From Verticiella sediminum (GTDB lineage Bacteria; Pseudomonadota; Gammaproteobacteria; Burkholderiales; Burkholderiaceae_B): a stretch of DNA of 64,000 nucleotides. Shown in pieces: positions 24,736 through 34,440 of the stretch; position 1 is the first letter of the stretch; each line of letters starts with the position of its first letter. The translations under genes and the position numbers were made by a program. The stretch lies in the NCBI RefSeq assembly GCF_007558815.1, contig NZ_VLTJ01000042.1:62001-126000 (forward strand). Reading direction: 5' to 3'. A model generated the notes under the pieces. It did not search any database, had not been told where the DNA came from, and saw only the letters and a program-made list of their open reading frames with translations.

Positions 24736-26841
24736 ATGTCCAGCTCCATCGACCGCCTCGACTCCTTCTTCGCCCCGCGCAGCATCGCCATCGTGGGCGC
24801 TTCCGACACGCCCACGAAGATCGGGGGCATCCCGCTCACCTACCAGCTCTCCTACGGCTTCGACGGCGCCATCTATCCGATCAACCCCACCCGCGACACG
24901 GTCCAGGGCCAGCGCGCCTGGCCCAGCCTGCGCGCGGTCGGCGAGCCCATCGACCTGGCCATCTTCGCGATCCCCGCCCAGCAGGTCGAGGCGGCGCTGG
25001 AAGACGCCATCGCCGCCGGGGTGCGCAACGTCGTGCTGTTCTCGGCCGGCTACGCGGAGGTCGACGATGCCGGCCGCCAGGCCCAGGAGCGCCTCGCCGC
25101 GCGCGCACGCGCCGCCGACATCCGCTTCATCGGCCCGAACTGCCTGGGCTTCATCAACATCGCCCGCAACGCCTATGCGACCTTCGCCCCGGCGGTGGCG
25201 GCGGGCCGGGTGGCCCACGGCGACATCGCCGTGGTCAGCCAGAGCGGGGCCTTCGGCATCTACGCCTATGCGCTCGCCCGGGCGCGCGGGCTCGGCCTGT
25301 CGTACTGGGCCACGACCGGCAACGAGGCCGACATCCAGGTGGCCGACTGCATCGAATGGCTGGCCAAGGACCCGGGCACCCGCGTCATCCTGCTCTACCT
25401 GGAAGGCTGCCGCGACGGCGCCCGGCTGCGCCGCGCGCTGGCGGCGGCCCGGACAGCGAACAAGCCGGTGGTGGCCGTCAAGGTCGGGCGCACCGCCGCG
25501 GGCGCCAGCGCGGCCGCCTCGCACACGGCGTCGCTGGCGGGCGACGATGCGGTCTACGACGCGGTGTTCCGCGAGTACGGCGTGTGGCGCACGCACACCA
25601 TCGAGGACTTCTTCAACGTGGGCTATGCGCTCTCGGTGGCGCCGCGTCCGACCAACCCGAGCGTGGGCGTGCTGACGGTCTCGGGCGGGGTAGGCGCGCT
25701 GATGGCCGACGATGCCAGCCTGGCCGGCCTGGAACTCACGCCCATGCCCGAGCACACCCAGCAGTGGCTGCGCGAAAAGGTGCCTTTCGCGGCGCCCGTG
25801 AACCCGGTGGACATCACCGCCCAGGTAACCGCGCAGCCCGAGCTGCTCGACGAGACAGCCTACCGCATGCTGGACGAGGGCGGCTACGGCAGCCTGCTCA
25901 TCTTCCTGGCCGCGGGCGGCCTGTCGGACACCATGTGGCCGCGCAACGAAGCCCTGGCCGCGTCCCTGCGCGAGCGCTTTCCCGACCGCACGGTGGTGTT
26001 CGTGACCCTGTTCTCGCCCGAGCGCAAGGCCCGCCTGCAGGCGCTGGGCGTGCTCGCCTACGACGATCCGAGCACGGCCATCCGCGCGGTGGCCGCGCTG
26101 CAGGCCCTGGGCCGCCCGCGCTCCGAAGCGTCGGCCGCGCCGGCCGCCGCCGGGCCCGTGACACTGCCCGCCGGCAGCGCGCCGCTCACCGAGCTGCAGG
26201 CCCTGGCGCTGCTCGAGGAGGCGGGCGTGCCCACGGTGCCGGCGCGCGCGGCGCGCACCGCGGACGAAGCCGTGGCCGCCGCCCAGGCGGTCGGCTGGCC
26301 CGTGGTGCTGAAAGTGCTCTCGCCCGACATCGCGCACAAGAGCGACGTCGGCGGCGTGCGGCTGAACCTGCGCGACGAACAGGCCCTGCGCGCGGCCCAC
26401 GCGGCCATGCTGGACGACGTGCGCGCGGGCGCGCCGCACGCGCACCTCGAAGGCGTGCTGGTGGCGCCCATGGTGGGCGGCGGCATCGAGTGCATCCTCG
26501 GCACCCAGCTCGACCCCGTGTTCGGCCCGGTCGTCATGTTCGGCCTGGGCGGGGTGGACGTCGAGCTGCAGAAGGACTTCGCCCTGCGCCTGGCCCCGGT
26601 GAGCGAGGACGAGGCGCGCGCCATGATGCGCGAGCTGCGCTCCTATCCCCTGCTCACGGGCTATCGCGGGCGCCCGCCGGCCGACCTGGACGCGCTGGCG
26701 CGCGCCATCTCCCGGCTGTCCACGCTCGCGGCCGACGGCGCCGCGCAGATCGCCTCGATCGACGTGAACCCCTTCATCGCGCGCCCGGGCGATGCGCTCG
26801 CGCTGGATGCGCTGGTCGTGCGCACGCCACCCGGTTCCTGA
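24736..26841 (+). CDS. NDP-forming acyl-CoA synthetase (acetate-CoA ligase family)
   Basis: A fused alpha-beta acyl-CoA synthetase of about 701 residues. It has an N-terminal CoA-binding domain (SIAIVGASDTPTKIGGIPL), succinyl-CoA-ligase-like flavodoxin domains with FIGPNCLGFIN and VVSQSGAFGIYA, the ASHTASLAGDD segment, and from about residue 490 an ATP-grasp domain (VVLKVLSPDIAHKSDVGGVR). It should join a carboxylic acid to CoA with ATP hydrolysis to ADP. I use the ATG at 24736; an in-frame GTG at 24727 is an alternative. In this cluster it would activate the acid imported via the binding proteins downstream. Confidence 0.88.
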   Translation: MSSSIDRLDSFFAPRSIAIVGASDTPTKIGGIPLTYQLSYGFDGAIYPINPTRDTVQGQRAWPSLRAVGEPIDLAIFAIPAQQVEAALEDAIAAGVRNVVLFSAGYAEVDDAGRQAQERLAARARAADIRFIGPNCLGFINIARNAYATFAPAVAAGRVAHGDIAVVSQSGAFGIYAYALARARGLGLSYWATTGNEADIQVADCIEWLAKDPGTRVILLYLEGCRDGARLRRALAAARTANKPVVAVKVGRTAAGASAAASHTASLAGDDAVYDAVFREYGVWRTHTIEDFFNVGYALSVAPRPTNPSVGVLTVSGGVGALMADDASLAGLELTPMPEHTQQWLREKVPFAAPVNPVDITAQVTAQPELLDETAYRMLDEGGYGSLLIFLAAGGLSDTMWPRNEALAASLRERFPDRTVVFVTLFSPERKARLQALGVLAYDDPSTAIRAVAALQALGRPRSEASAAPAAAGPVTLPAGSAPLTELQALALLEEAGVPTVPARAARTADEAVAAAQAVGWPVVLKVLSPDIAHKSDVGGVRLNLRDEQALRAAHAAMLDDVRAGAPHAHLEGVLVAPMVGGGIECILGTQLDPVFGPVVMFGLGGVDVELQKDFALRLAPVSEDEARAMMRELRSYPLLTGYRGRPPADLDALARAISRLSTLAADGAAQIASIDVNPFIARPGDALALDALVVRTPPGS

Positions 26842-26932
26842 CTCCGGCCAGCGCGGGCAGCGACAGGCGCTGTCCGCGCTCCCTATCCGCCGCACAGACG
26901 GCAATCGCAGACGCAGAACGAGGAGACACTCC

Positions 26933-27916
26933 ATGCCTGCATGCTTCCCCCCCTGGCCGCGCGCCCTGCTGGGTATCGCCGCCGTTTCCCTGTCCCTCGC
27001 GGCACAGGCCGCCTCCTGGCCCGAGGAACGGCCGATCCAGCTCATCCTGCCGGCCTCCGCGGGCAGCCAGCCCGACATCCTCGGCCGCCTGCTGGCCCAG
27101 CGGCTGAGTGCGGATCTCGGCCAGTCCATCGTGATCGAGAACAAGGCCGGCGCCACGGGCGTGGTCGGCAACGACGCGGTGGTCCGCGCCAAGCCGGACG
27201 GCTACACCCTCGGCTTCACGTATGCCGCGACCATCATCGGCAACAAGCTGCTCAACCCCAGCATGCCGCACGACCCGCTGACCGACCTGACACCCATCGC
27301 GCAGGTCGGCCGCGGCGGCAACCTGCTGGTGGTCACGCAGGACTTCCCGGCCAAGGACTTCCCCGGCGTGGTCGCCGAAGTCAAGAACAACCCGGGCAAG
27401 TACAACTATGCCTCGTGGGGCACCGGCTCGGGCGGGCACATCGCCATGGAGAGCATCAAGCACCAAACCGGCATGGACATCGAGCACATCCCCTACAAGA
27501 CCGTGCCGCAGATCCTGACCGACCTGAAGGGCGGGCGCATCCAGGTGGCCTTCGTGGACGCCTCGGGCCCGCTGCCGATGATCCAGTCGGGCGAGCTGAT
27601 CCCGGTGGTGAGCAGCGCCAGCGTGCGCCCGCCCGCCACGCCGCAGGTGCCCACCCTGCTCGAACAGGGGGTGCAGTTCAACGCCGATGCGTGGTTCGGC
27701 CTGTTCGGCCCCAAGGGCATGGACCCGGCCCTGGTCGAGCGCATCAACGCCGCCATGAACAAAGCCATGGTGGACCCGGAGATCGCCGCCCGCTTCGAGC
27801 AACTGAACATGGCCGCGCCCCAGCCGCGCACCTCCGCCGAGTTCGCCGCGACCATCGCGAACGACGTGAAGGTGTGGGACGAGGTCATCAAAGCCGCCCA
27901 TATTTCGCTGCCCTGA
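26933..27916 (+). CDS. Bug/TctC-family periplasmic solute-binding protein (copy 1)
   Basis: A 327-residue tripartite tricarboxylate transporter substrate-binding protein. A signal peptide ends around AAQAA (residue 27). The family motifs RPIQLILPASAGSQPD and AKPDGYTLGF are present, along with a C-terminal FGPKGMDP segment. Such proteins capture carboxylates in the periplasm. The ATG has AGGAGACACTCC upstream. No TctA/TctB membrane partner lies in this window, as is common for Bug genes. It is paralogous to the next gene. Confidence 0.88.
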   Translation: MPACFPPWPRALLGIAAVSLSLAAQAASWPEERPIQLILPASAGSQPDILGRLLAQRLSADLGQSIVIENKAGATGVVGNDAVVRAKPDGYTLGFTYAATIIGNKLLNPSMPHDPLTDLTPIAQVGRGGNLLVVTQDFPAKDFPGVVAEVKNNPGKYNYASWGTGSGGHIAMESIKHQTGMDIEHIPYKTVPQILTDLKGGRIQVAFVDASGPLPMIQSGELIPVVSSASVRPPATPQVPTLLEQGVQFNADAWFGLFGPKGMDPALVERINAAMNKAMVDPEIAARFEQLNMAAPQPRTSAEFAATIANDVKVWDEVIKAAHISLP

Positions 27917-27995
27917 GCACGAGCACGCACGTTTGCCACCATGAGACCGGAGCGGGCCGCGCGCCCGCCCCGCCCCAGCATTCGAGGAGACCTTC

Positions 27996-28976
27996 ATGAG
28001 CACGAAGAACCTGATCACCGCCGGCCTGCTCGGCGTCGGCCTGCTGTGCGCCGCCGGCGCCCAGGCAGCCGAGCCCTGGCCCAAGGCCAAGCCGGTCACA
28101 TTCATCATCACGTCCGCCGCGGGCGGCGGCACGGACACCATGGGCCGCCTGGTAGCCGACCGCCTGAGCAAGGTGATCGGCCAGACCATCATCGTGGAAA
28201 GCAAGCCCGGCGCGAACGGCATGATCGGCAACGACACCGTCGCCCGCGCCAAGCCGGACGGCTACACGCTGTCCTTCACCTACGCGGCAGCCATCGTCTC
28301 GAACAAGCTCTTGATGCCCAACCTGCCGCACGACCCGCAGACGGACCTCACCCCGATCGCCCAGATCGGCGCGGGCGGCAACCTGCTGGTCGTCAGCAAG
28401 GAATTCCCGGCCAAGGACTTCGCCGGCATGCTCGAGGAAGTCAAGGCCAAGCCCGACGTCTACAGCTACGGCAGTTGGGGCAACGGCTCGGGCGGCCACA
28501 TCACGATGGAGGCGATCAAGCAGCAGACCGGGCTCAAGATGCAGCACGTGCCGTACAAGGGCGTGCAGCCCTCGCTGATCGACATGGTCGGCGGGCGCCT
28601 GCCCATCGCCTTCGTCGACAGCTCCTCGTCGCTGCCGATGATCCAGTCCGGCCAGATCGTCCCGATCGCCAACAGCGGCAAGACCCGCGCGCCGATGAAC
28701 CCGGACGTGCCGACCCTGACCGAACTGGGCATCGATTACGACGCCGAATCCTGGTATGGCGTCTTCGGGCCCAAGGGCATGGACCCCGAGCTGGTGGCGC
28801 AGATCAACACCGCGGTCAACACCGTGCTCAAGGACCCGGAAATGATCGAGCGCTTTCGCCAGCTCAACATGACGGCCCCGGCCGACAAGAACGCCCAGGC
28901 CTTCGCCGATACCATCGCCAACGACCTGAAGGTCTGGGGCGACGTGATCCAGGCCGCCGACATCACTCTGGACTGA
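27996..28976 (+). CDS. Bug/TctC-family periplasmic solute-binding protein (copy 2)
   Basis: A 326-residue protein strongly similar along its length to the preceding binding protein, sharing the blocks AKPDGYTL, PAKDF and FGPKGMDP. A signal peptide ends near AQAAE (residue 25). GAGGAGACCTTC precedes the ATG. The tandem arrangement points to duplication followed by divergence, perhaps for two related ligands. A DUF1254 gene follows after 12 bases. Confidence 0.88.
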   Translation: MSTKNLITAGLLGVGLLCAAGAQAAEPWPKAKPVTFIITSAAGGGTDTMGRLVADRLSKVIGQTIIVESKPGANGMIGNDTVARAKPDGYTLSFTYAAAIVSNKLLMPNLPHDPQTDLTPIAQIGAGGNLLVVSKEFPAKDFAGMLEEVKAKPDVYSYGSWGNGSGGHITMEAIKQQTGLKMQHVPYKGVQPSLIDMVGGRLPIAFVDSSSSLPMIQSGQIVPIANSGKTRAPMNPDVPTLTELGIDYDAESWYGVFGPKGMDPELVAQINTAVNTVLKDPEMIERFRQLNMTAPADKNAQAFADTIANDLKVWGDVIQAADITLD

Positions 28977-28988
28977 CGGAAATCCGAC

Positions 28989-30287
28989 ATGACGACACGC
29001 ACCCTGAATTCGCCCGCCCAACGCCAGGCCTATTCCGCCGCCTTCCAGGGCTGGGTCTGGGGCTACCCTCTGATCGAATCCCTGCGCACCTGCTACGAGG
29101 GCTTCACCGACGCCGCCGGCCCCGCCGACGGCAGGCCGCACATCAACACCTTCAACCATGCCACCCGGCCCAGCACCCATGAAGACCGCTGGGTGGTGAC
29201 GCCGGCCAACGACCTGATCTACTCGACCTCCTGGCTCAACCTCGCCGACGGCCCGGTCATCCTGGGCACGCCCACGCCCACCGGCCGCTACTTCGTCATG
29301 GCGCTGCTCGATGCGCATACCAACAACTGGACCAACATCGGCCCGCGCGAATGCGGCGACGGCCCCGCGCGCCATGCCATCGTCGGCCCCGACTGGCAGG
29401 GCGAGCTGCCCGAGGGCGTGCGCGAGGTGCGCGCGCCGACCGACCTGGTCTGGGTGATCGGCCGCATCCTGGTCGACGATGCCGACGACCTTTCTGCCGC
29501 GCAGGCCTTCCAGCAGAGCTTCACGCTGGAGCCGCTCTCCGGCAAGCCGGGCCGCCTGCCGGCGAGCGTGCGCGATTACGACGCCAGCGGCGACCCGCTG
29601 GCCTTCTACGCCAACCTCGCGCGCGGGCTGGCCGACTTCCCGGTGGCCGAGGCCGAGCGCGGCCTGGTAGCGCAGCTCGCGCCGATCGGCATCCGGCCTG
29701 GCGCGCCCTTCGACGCCCAGGCGCTGGAGCCGGAAGTGCGCGAAGCCGTGGCCTGGGCCGTGGAGGATGCGCGCGACTTCATCCACTCGATCACCCGCAG
29801 CAAGCGCGCCCGCTCGTGGGGGCTCAGCTACCGGATCGGCGTCTACGGCTTCGAGTACGTCACGCGCGCGGCGACCGCGATGAAGGGGCTGGGCGCTCTG
29901 GTCGGCAGCGAAGCGCTGTATGCCATGTCCGACTTCGACGGCGACAAGCGCCCGCTGCATGGCAGCAACGCCTACGTGCTGCACTTCCCCGCGGGCCAAC
30001 TGCCGCCGGTCGACGCCTTCTGGTCCGTGACCCTGTACGGCGACGACTTCTACCTCATCGACAACCCCATCAAGCGCTATGCGCTGGGCGACCGCACCAA
30101 GGGCCTGGAATACAACAGCGACGGCTCGCTGACCCTGTACCTGCAGCACGAGGAGCCCAGGCAGGGCCGCAGCAACTGGCTGCCCGCGCCGGCCGGCGCG
30201 TTCTACCTGGTCCTGCGCCTGTACCACCCGCGCCAGGAGATCCTGGACCGCAGCTACCGCATCCCCGCCGTCACCCGCGTGCAGTGA
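28989..30287 (+). CDS. DUF1254/DUF1214 domain protein (copy 1)
   Basis: A 432-residue protein with an N-terminal DUF1254 domain (WVWGYPLIESLRTCYEGF, then VVTPANDLIYSTSWLNL) and a C-terminal DUF1214 domain (LPPVDAFWSVTLYGDDFYLI and NWLPAPAGAFYLVLRLYHP). No signal peptide is visible, so it is probably cytoplasmic. The biochemical function of the family is not established. It follows the second binding protein by 12 bases and is clearly part of the same transcript. Confidence 0.88.
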   Translation: MTTRTLNSPAQRQAYSAAFQGWVWGYPLIESLRTCYEGFTDAAGPADGRPHINTFNHATRPSTHEDRWVVTPANDLIYSTSWLNLADGPVILGTPTPTGRYFVMALLDAHTNNWTNIGPRECGDGPARHAIVGPDWQGELPEGVREVRAPTDLVWVIGRILVDDADDLSAAQAFQQSFTLEPLSGKPGRLPASVRDYDASGDPLAFYANLARGLADFPVAEAERGLVAQLAPIGIRPGAPFDAQALEPEVREAVAWAVEDARDFIHSITRSKRARSWGLSYRIGVYGFEYVTRAATAMKGLGALVGSEALYAMSDFDGDKRPLHGSNAYVLHFPAGQLPPVDAFWSVTLYGDDFYLIDNPIKRYALGDRTKGLEYNSDGSLTLYLQHEEPRQGRSNWLPAPAGAFYLVLRLYHPRQEILDRSYRIPAVTRVQ

Positions 30288-30312
30288 TGCCGCGACTCCT
30301 GGAGCACGACGC

Positions 30313-31668
30313 GTGAATTCCGCCACCCCATCGACCGAGCTCAGCCTGCGCGAGCTGGCGGCCGAAGCCTTCGTCTACACCTGCCCGGTGTTCGAGATGC
30401 TGCGCATGCGCACCCTGACCGCGCCGCGCCGCAATGCCCGCGGCACGCCGGCCGGCGAGACCCGGGAGAGCACCCATCGCTGGGTCAACACCTTCATCCA
30501 CGCGCGCCACCTGCTCAAGGCCGGCGAGAGCCGCGTGGTGACGCCCAACTACGACACGCTCTACACCAACGCCTGGCTCGACCTGGCCCAGGGCCCGGTG
30601 GTGATCTCGGTGCCGGACACCGCCGACCGCTATTACGTGCTCGGCTTTCTGGACGCCTACACCAACCCGTTCTGCCACCTGGGCCGGCGCACCACCGGCA
30701 CCGGCGCCGGCCGCTTCCTGGTGGCCGGCCCGGGCTGGCAGGGCGACGTACCCGAAGGCATGCAGCTCGTGCGCTGCCCCACGCCGATGGTGTGGATCAT
30801 CGGCCGCATCCTGGTCGACGGGCCGGACGACGTGGCCGCCGTCAACGCGCTGCAGGAGGGCTACACCATTACCGCCCTGGGCAGCGACGACACCGATGGC
30901 CGCGTGGTCGACGCCTGGATGGCCGAGAAGCGCTTCCCGGACGATGCACTGGCCTACCTGCGCATCGTGGCGCGCGGCCTGCGCGAGAACCCGCCGCCGG
31001 CGAGCGAAGCGGCGCTGATGGCGCGTCTGGCCGCACTCGGCCTGGGCCCGCAGGCGGACGCCGGCACGCTGGATGCCTGCACACCGGCCCAGCGCGAGGC
31101 GATCCAGGCAGGCTACGACGCGGCGCGCGAGGAGATGAGCCAGCGCAGCCGTGGCAGCCGCCAGCAGGACAACGGCCCGCGCGCGAGCTGGGAGCCGCCC
31201 AAGTTCATCGGCGAGAGCTTCGGCACCGACTACCGGCAACGCGCCTTCGTGGCCATCGGCTACATCGGCGCGCTGTGCACGGACGAAGCGTATTACGCGA
31301 TGAGCTACGTCGACGCCGAGGGCGAACGCCTGGACGGCAGCCATCGCTACGTGCTGCGCTTCGAGCCGCACGAGCTTGCGCCCGTGGACTGCTTCTGGTC
31401 GGTGACGCTCTATAGCACCCGCGACTTCATGTTGGTGCCCAATGCACTCGAGCGCTATGCCGTCGGCGATCGCAGCCGGCACCTGCGCTGGGGTGCGGAC
31501 GGCAGCCTGGAGATCCGGATCCAGCACGAGGCCCCGGCAAGCGAGGACCAGGGCAACTGGCTGCCGGCGCCGAAGGACGGGTTCTATCTGTGCCTGCGCG
31601 CCTACCAGCCGCGCCAGGCGCTGCTCGACGGCAGCTATCAGGCGCCGCCGGTACGCCGCGCGGACTGA
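30313..31668 (+). CDS. DUF1254/DUF1214 domain protein (copy 2)
   Basis: A 451-residue homologue of the preceding gene, with the same order of blocks (VVTPNYDTLYTNAWLDL near residue 78, LAPVDCFWSVTLYSTRDFML near 360, NWLPAPKDGFYLCLRAYQP near 420). Start is a GTG at 30313. The two copies have diverged well beyond recent duplication, which argues for distinct roles or a heteromeric enzyme. It is the last plus-strand gene of the cluster; a GntR regulator converges on it. Confidence 0.87.
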   Translation: MNSATPSTELSLRELAAEAFVYTCPVFEMLRMRTLTAPRRNARGTPAGETRESTHRWVNTFIHARHLLKAGESRVVTPNYDTLYTNAWLDLAQGPVVISVPDTADRYYVLGFLDAYTNPFCHLGRRTTGTGAGRFLVAGPGWQGDVPEGMQLVRCPTPMVWIIGRILVDGPDDVAAVNALQEGYTITALGSDDTDGRVVDAWMAEKRFPDDALAYLRIVARGLRENPPPASEAALMARLAALGLGPQADAGTLDACTPAQREAIQAGYDAAREEMSQRSRGSRQQDNGPRASWEPPKFIGESFGTDYRQRAFVAIGYIGALCTDEAYYAMSYVDAEGERLDGSHRYVLRFEPHELAPVDCFWSVTLYSTRDFMLVPNALERYAVGDRSRHLRWGADGSLEIRIQHEAPASEDQGNWLPAPKDGFYLCLRAYQPRQALLDGSYQAPPVRRAD

Positions 31669-31720
31669 ACCGGGCCCGTGCCGGGGAAGGACACCGGGCG
31701 CCGTTCCCCGGCCGCGAGCC

Positions 31721-32437
31721 TCAGGGCTTGAAGTGGCCGGTCAGGCGAAAGCGCCCGCCCGGATGCCAGAGACGGACCACGCAAGCCACGTCGGCGCCGC
31801 AATAGACGCGGCGCCGCACGAGCAGACAAGGGGTGGCCTCGGCCACGTCCAGCGCCTGCGCGACGGCGGCCGGGGCGGCCACCGCCTCGACGGCCTGTTC
31901 GGCCTCGGTGAGCGGCGCGTGTTCGGCCAGATAGCGGCCCGGCGTGGCCGCGTCGAAGTCGAAGGCGAGAAAGTCCGGGCAGACGGCCGGATTGACGAAG
32001 CGCTCTTCGAGCTGCACCGGCACCCCGTCCTCGCGGTGGACCAGCGTGACGCTGAACACCGCCGTGCGGCTGCGCAAACCCATCGCCGCGGCCAGATCGG
32101 CGTCGCTCGCGATCTTTTCGCGCACGAGCACGTGGGCCGAATGCGCATGGCCGCGCGCGGCGATGTCGTCCTGGATTTCGGGCATGTGCAGCACCGAGGC
32201 AATCGGCTGCAGCTCGGCGACGAAGGAGCCGACGCCCTGGGTGCGCAAGATCAGGCCCTCGGCCGTCAACTCGCGCAGCACGCGGTTGGCCGTCATGCGC
32301 GACACCCCGTACTCGCGGGTGAGCTCGTGCTCGGACGGCACGCGGTCGCCAGGCCGCCAATGGCCCTGGGCGATCGCCTCGCGGATCGCGTCCTTCATTT
32401 GCACATACAAGGCAACCGGGGCAGCAGCTTTGGCCAT
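31721..32437 (-). CDS. GntR/HutC-family transcriptional regulator
   Basis: A 238-residue regulator with the N-terminal GntR winged helix (GDRVPSEHELTREYGVSRMT) and a UTRA effector domain like HutC. The ATG at 32437 gives the standard N-terminus. It converges on the second DUF1254 gene and diverges from kup. No histidine-utilisation genes are present here, so the ligand is more likely a metabolite of the adjacent cluster than urocanate. Confidence 0.88.
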   Translation of the reverse strand: MAKAAAPVALYVQMKDAIREAIAQGHWRPGDRVPSEHELTREYGVSRMTANRVLRELTAEGLILRTQGVGSFVAELQPIASVLHMPEIQDDIAARGHAHSAHVLVREKIASDADLAAAMGLRSRTAVFSVTLVHREDGVPVQLEERFVNPAVCPDFLAFDFDAATPGRYLAEHAPLTEAEQAVEAVAAPAAVAQALDVAEATPCLLVRRRVYCGADVACVVRLWHPGGRFRLTGHFKP

Positions 32438-32571
32438 GACGACGAATCCGTACTCTGGACGACGGTTCAGCATACCACCCGGCATGCGCACCTCATACGA
32501 GGGAAAGCGCGCCCATTTGCTGGCCGCGCAAGGCACAATAGCGCATCCCCCCGAGCCCGCGTACGCGCACC

Positions 32572-34440
32572 GTGTCCTCCGCCAGAATCAGCCTGCCGGC
32601 CCTCACCCTGGGCGCACTCGGCGTCGTCTATGGCGACATCGGCACCAGCGTGCTGTATGCCACCAAGGAGGTCTTCGGCCAGGGACACGTCGCCATGACC
32701 ACGGCAAATGTCTATGGGATCTCCTCGCTGATCTTCTGGACGCTCACGGTCATCGTGTCGATCAAGTACGTGCTGCTCGTGCTGCGCGCGGACAACGCCG
32801 GCGAGGGGGGGCTGGTCGCGATGCTCGCGCTCGCCTCGCAGGCGGTCGTCGACAAGCCGGGGCTGCGCCGCTGGCTGCTCGCGCTCGGCATCTTCGGCAC
32901 CTCGCTGTTCTATGGCGACGGCGTGATCACCCCGGCCATCTCGGTGCTCTCGGCCATCGAGGGGCTGGAAGTGATCTCGCCGGCGCTCGCGCCCTACGTG
33001 CTGCCCGCCACGCTGCTCGTGCTGTTCCTGCTCTTCGCCATGCAGAAGCGGGGCACCGGCGGCATCGGGCGGCTGTTCGGGCCCGTCACGCTGGTGTGGT
33101 TCGGCGTCATCGCCCTGCTCGGCGCAAACCAGATCCTGCGCCATCCCGAGATCCTCGCGGCGCTGCTGCCCACGTACGCGCTCGGCTTCATCCTCGAGAA
33201 CCCCGGCACCACCTTCATCATCCTGGGCGCGACCGTGCTCTGCGTGACGGGCGCCGAAGCGCTCTACGCCGACCTCGGGCACTTCGGCAAGCGGCCGATC
33301 CGCCTCGCCTGGTATCTGGTCGTGATGCCCGCGCTCACGCTCAACTACTTCGGCCAGGGGGCGCTGCTGCTCGAAGATCCGCAGGCTATCCGCAACCCGT
33401 TCTACCTGATGGTGCCCGCATGGGGCGTGATCCCCCTGGTGGTCCTGGCCACGGCGGCCACGGTGATCGCCTCGCAGGCACTCATCACCGGGGCGTTCAG
33501 CGTGACCCGCCAGGTGATCCAGCTCGGCTACCTGCCGCGCCTGCACGTGCAGTACACCAGCGCCGAGCATGCCGGGCGCATCTACATTCCCGCGGTGAAC
33601 TGGTCGCTTTTCGTGGCGATCGCCTTCGCCGTGGTGCTGTTCGGCAGTTCGAGCAGGCTCGCCGGCGCCTACGGCATCGCGGTCACGCTGGACATGCTGA
33701 TCACGACCATCCTCACCTTCTTCGTGCTGCGCTATGCCTGGCGCTATCCGCTCGTGCTGTGCGTGTTCGCCACCGGCGTCTTCTTCGTCATCGACGCCCT
33801 GTTCTTCGCCTCCAACCTGCTCAAGCTGTTCGACGGCGGCTGGTTCCCCCTGCTGATCGGAGCCAGCATGTTCCTGCTCATGATGACCTGGTGCCGAGGC
33901 CGCCAGCTCGTCGCGCAGGCCCAGCAGGCGCATGCCATTGCGCTTCCCGCCTTCCTCGACTCGGTCTTCCAGCACCCGCCCGAACGCGTGCCCGGCACCG
34001 CGGTCTTCATGACCGCCAACGCCGGCACGGTGCCCGACGCCCTGCTGCACAATCTGAAGCACAACAAGGTGCTGCACGAGAACAACCTGTTCGTCACCCT
34101 GGTGCCGCACGAGGTGCCGCGCATACCGCCCGAGCAGCGGCTGTACGCCAGCGCCCTCGGCAATCGCTGCTGGGAATTGCAGGTGCATACAGGGTTTACC
34201 GACGATCTGGACCTGGCCGCGACCATCGAGCGCGCCGGCCTGCCCGGCTGCCGGCTCGACGCGATGACGACCAGCTACTTCCTGTCGCGCGTCATCGTCG
34301 TATCCACGCCGGGCGCGGGCATGGCGCCGTGGCGCGAGAAACTCTTCGTGCAGATGCATCGCAACGCCAGCGACGCCGCCGACTTCCTGCACCTGCCCGC
34401 GAATGCGGTGGTCGAGCTGGGCGGCAAGGTGGAGATATGA
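32572..34440 (+). CDS. kup: KUP-family potassium uptake protein
   Basis: A 622-residue K+/H+ symporter. The family opening [20 protein letters not shown], about twelve hydrophobic helices to residue 450 and a cytoplasmic C-terminal domain are all present; motifs [17 protein letters not shown] and [15 protein letters not shown]-like are recognisable. Start is a GTG at 32572 at the usual distance before the first helix. The stop overlaps the next start in ATGA. Confidence 0.95.
   Translation: MSSARISLPALTLGALGVVYGDIGTSVLYATKEVFGQGHVAMTTANVYGISSLIFWTLTVIVSIKYVLLVLRADNAGEGGLVAMLALASQAVVDKPGLRRWLLALGIFGTSLFYGDGVITPAISVLSAIEGLEVISPALAPYVLPATLLVLFLLFAMQKRGTGGIGRLFGPVTLVWFGVIALLGANQILRHPEILAALLPTYALGFILENPGTTFIILGATVLCVTGAEALYADLGHFGKRPIRLAWYLVVMPALTLNYFGQGALLLEDPQAIRNPFYLMVPAWGVIPLVVLATAATVIASQALITGAFSVTRQVIQLGYLPRLHVQYTSAEHAGRIYIPAVNWSLFVAIAFAVVLFGSSSRLAGAYGIAVTLDMLITTILTFFVLRYAWRYPLVLCVFATGVFFVIDALFFASNLLKLFDGGWFPLLIGASMFLLMMTWCRGRQLVAQAQQAHAIALPAFLDSVFQHPPERVPGTAVFMTANAGTVPDALLHNLKHNKVLHENNLFVTLVPHEVPRIPPEQRLYASALGNRCWELQVHTGFTDDLDLAATIERAGLPGCRLDAMTTSYFLSRVIVVSTPGAGMAPWREKLFVQMHRNASDAADFLHLPANAVVELGGKVEI

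Noticed and set aside
24700-30326. Very long open frames on the minus strand opposite the acyl-CoA synthetase, Bug and DUF1254 genes
   Set aside because: They mirror the GC-rich third codon positions of the real plus-strand genes, have no ribosome-binding sites and give low-complexity Arg/Ala/Gly-rich translations.
31721-32437. Naming the GntR regulator hutC
   Set aside because: The protein is HutC-like, but no histidine-utilisation genes are nearby, so the symbol would be misleading.
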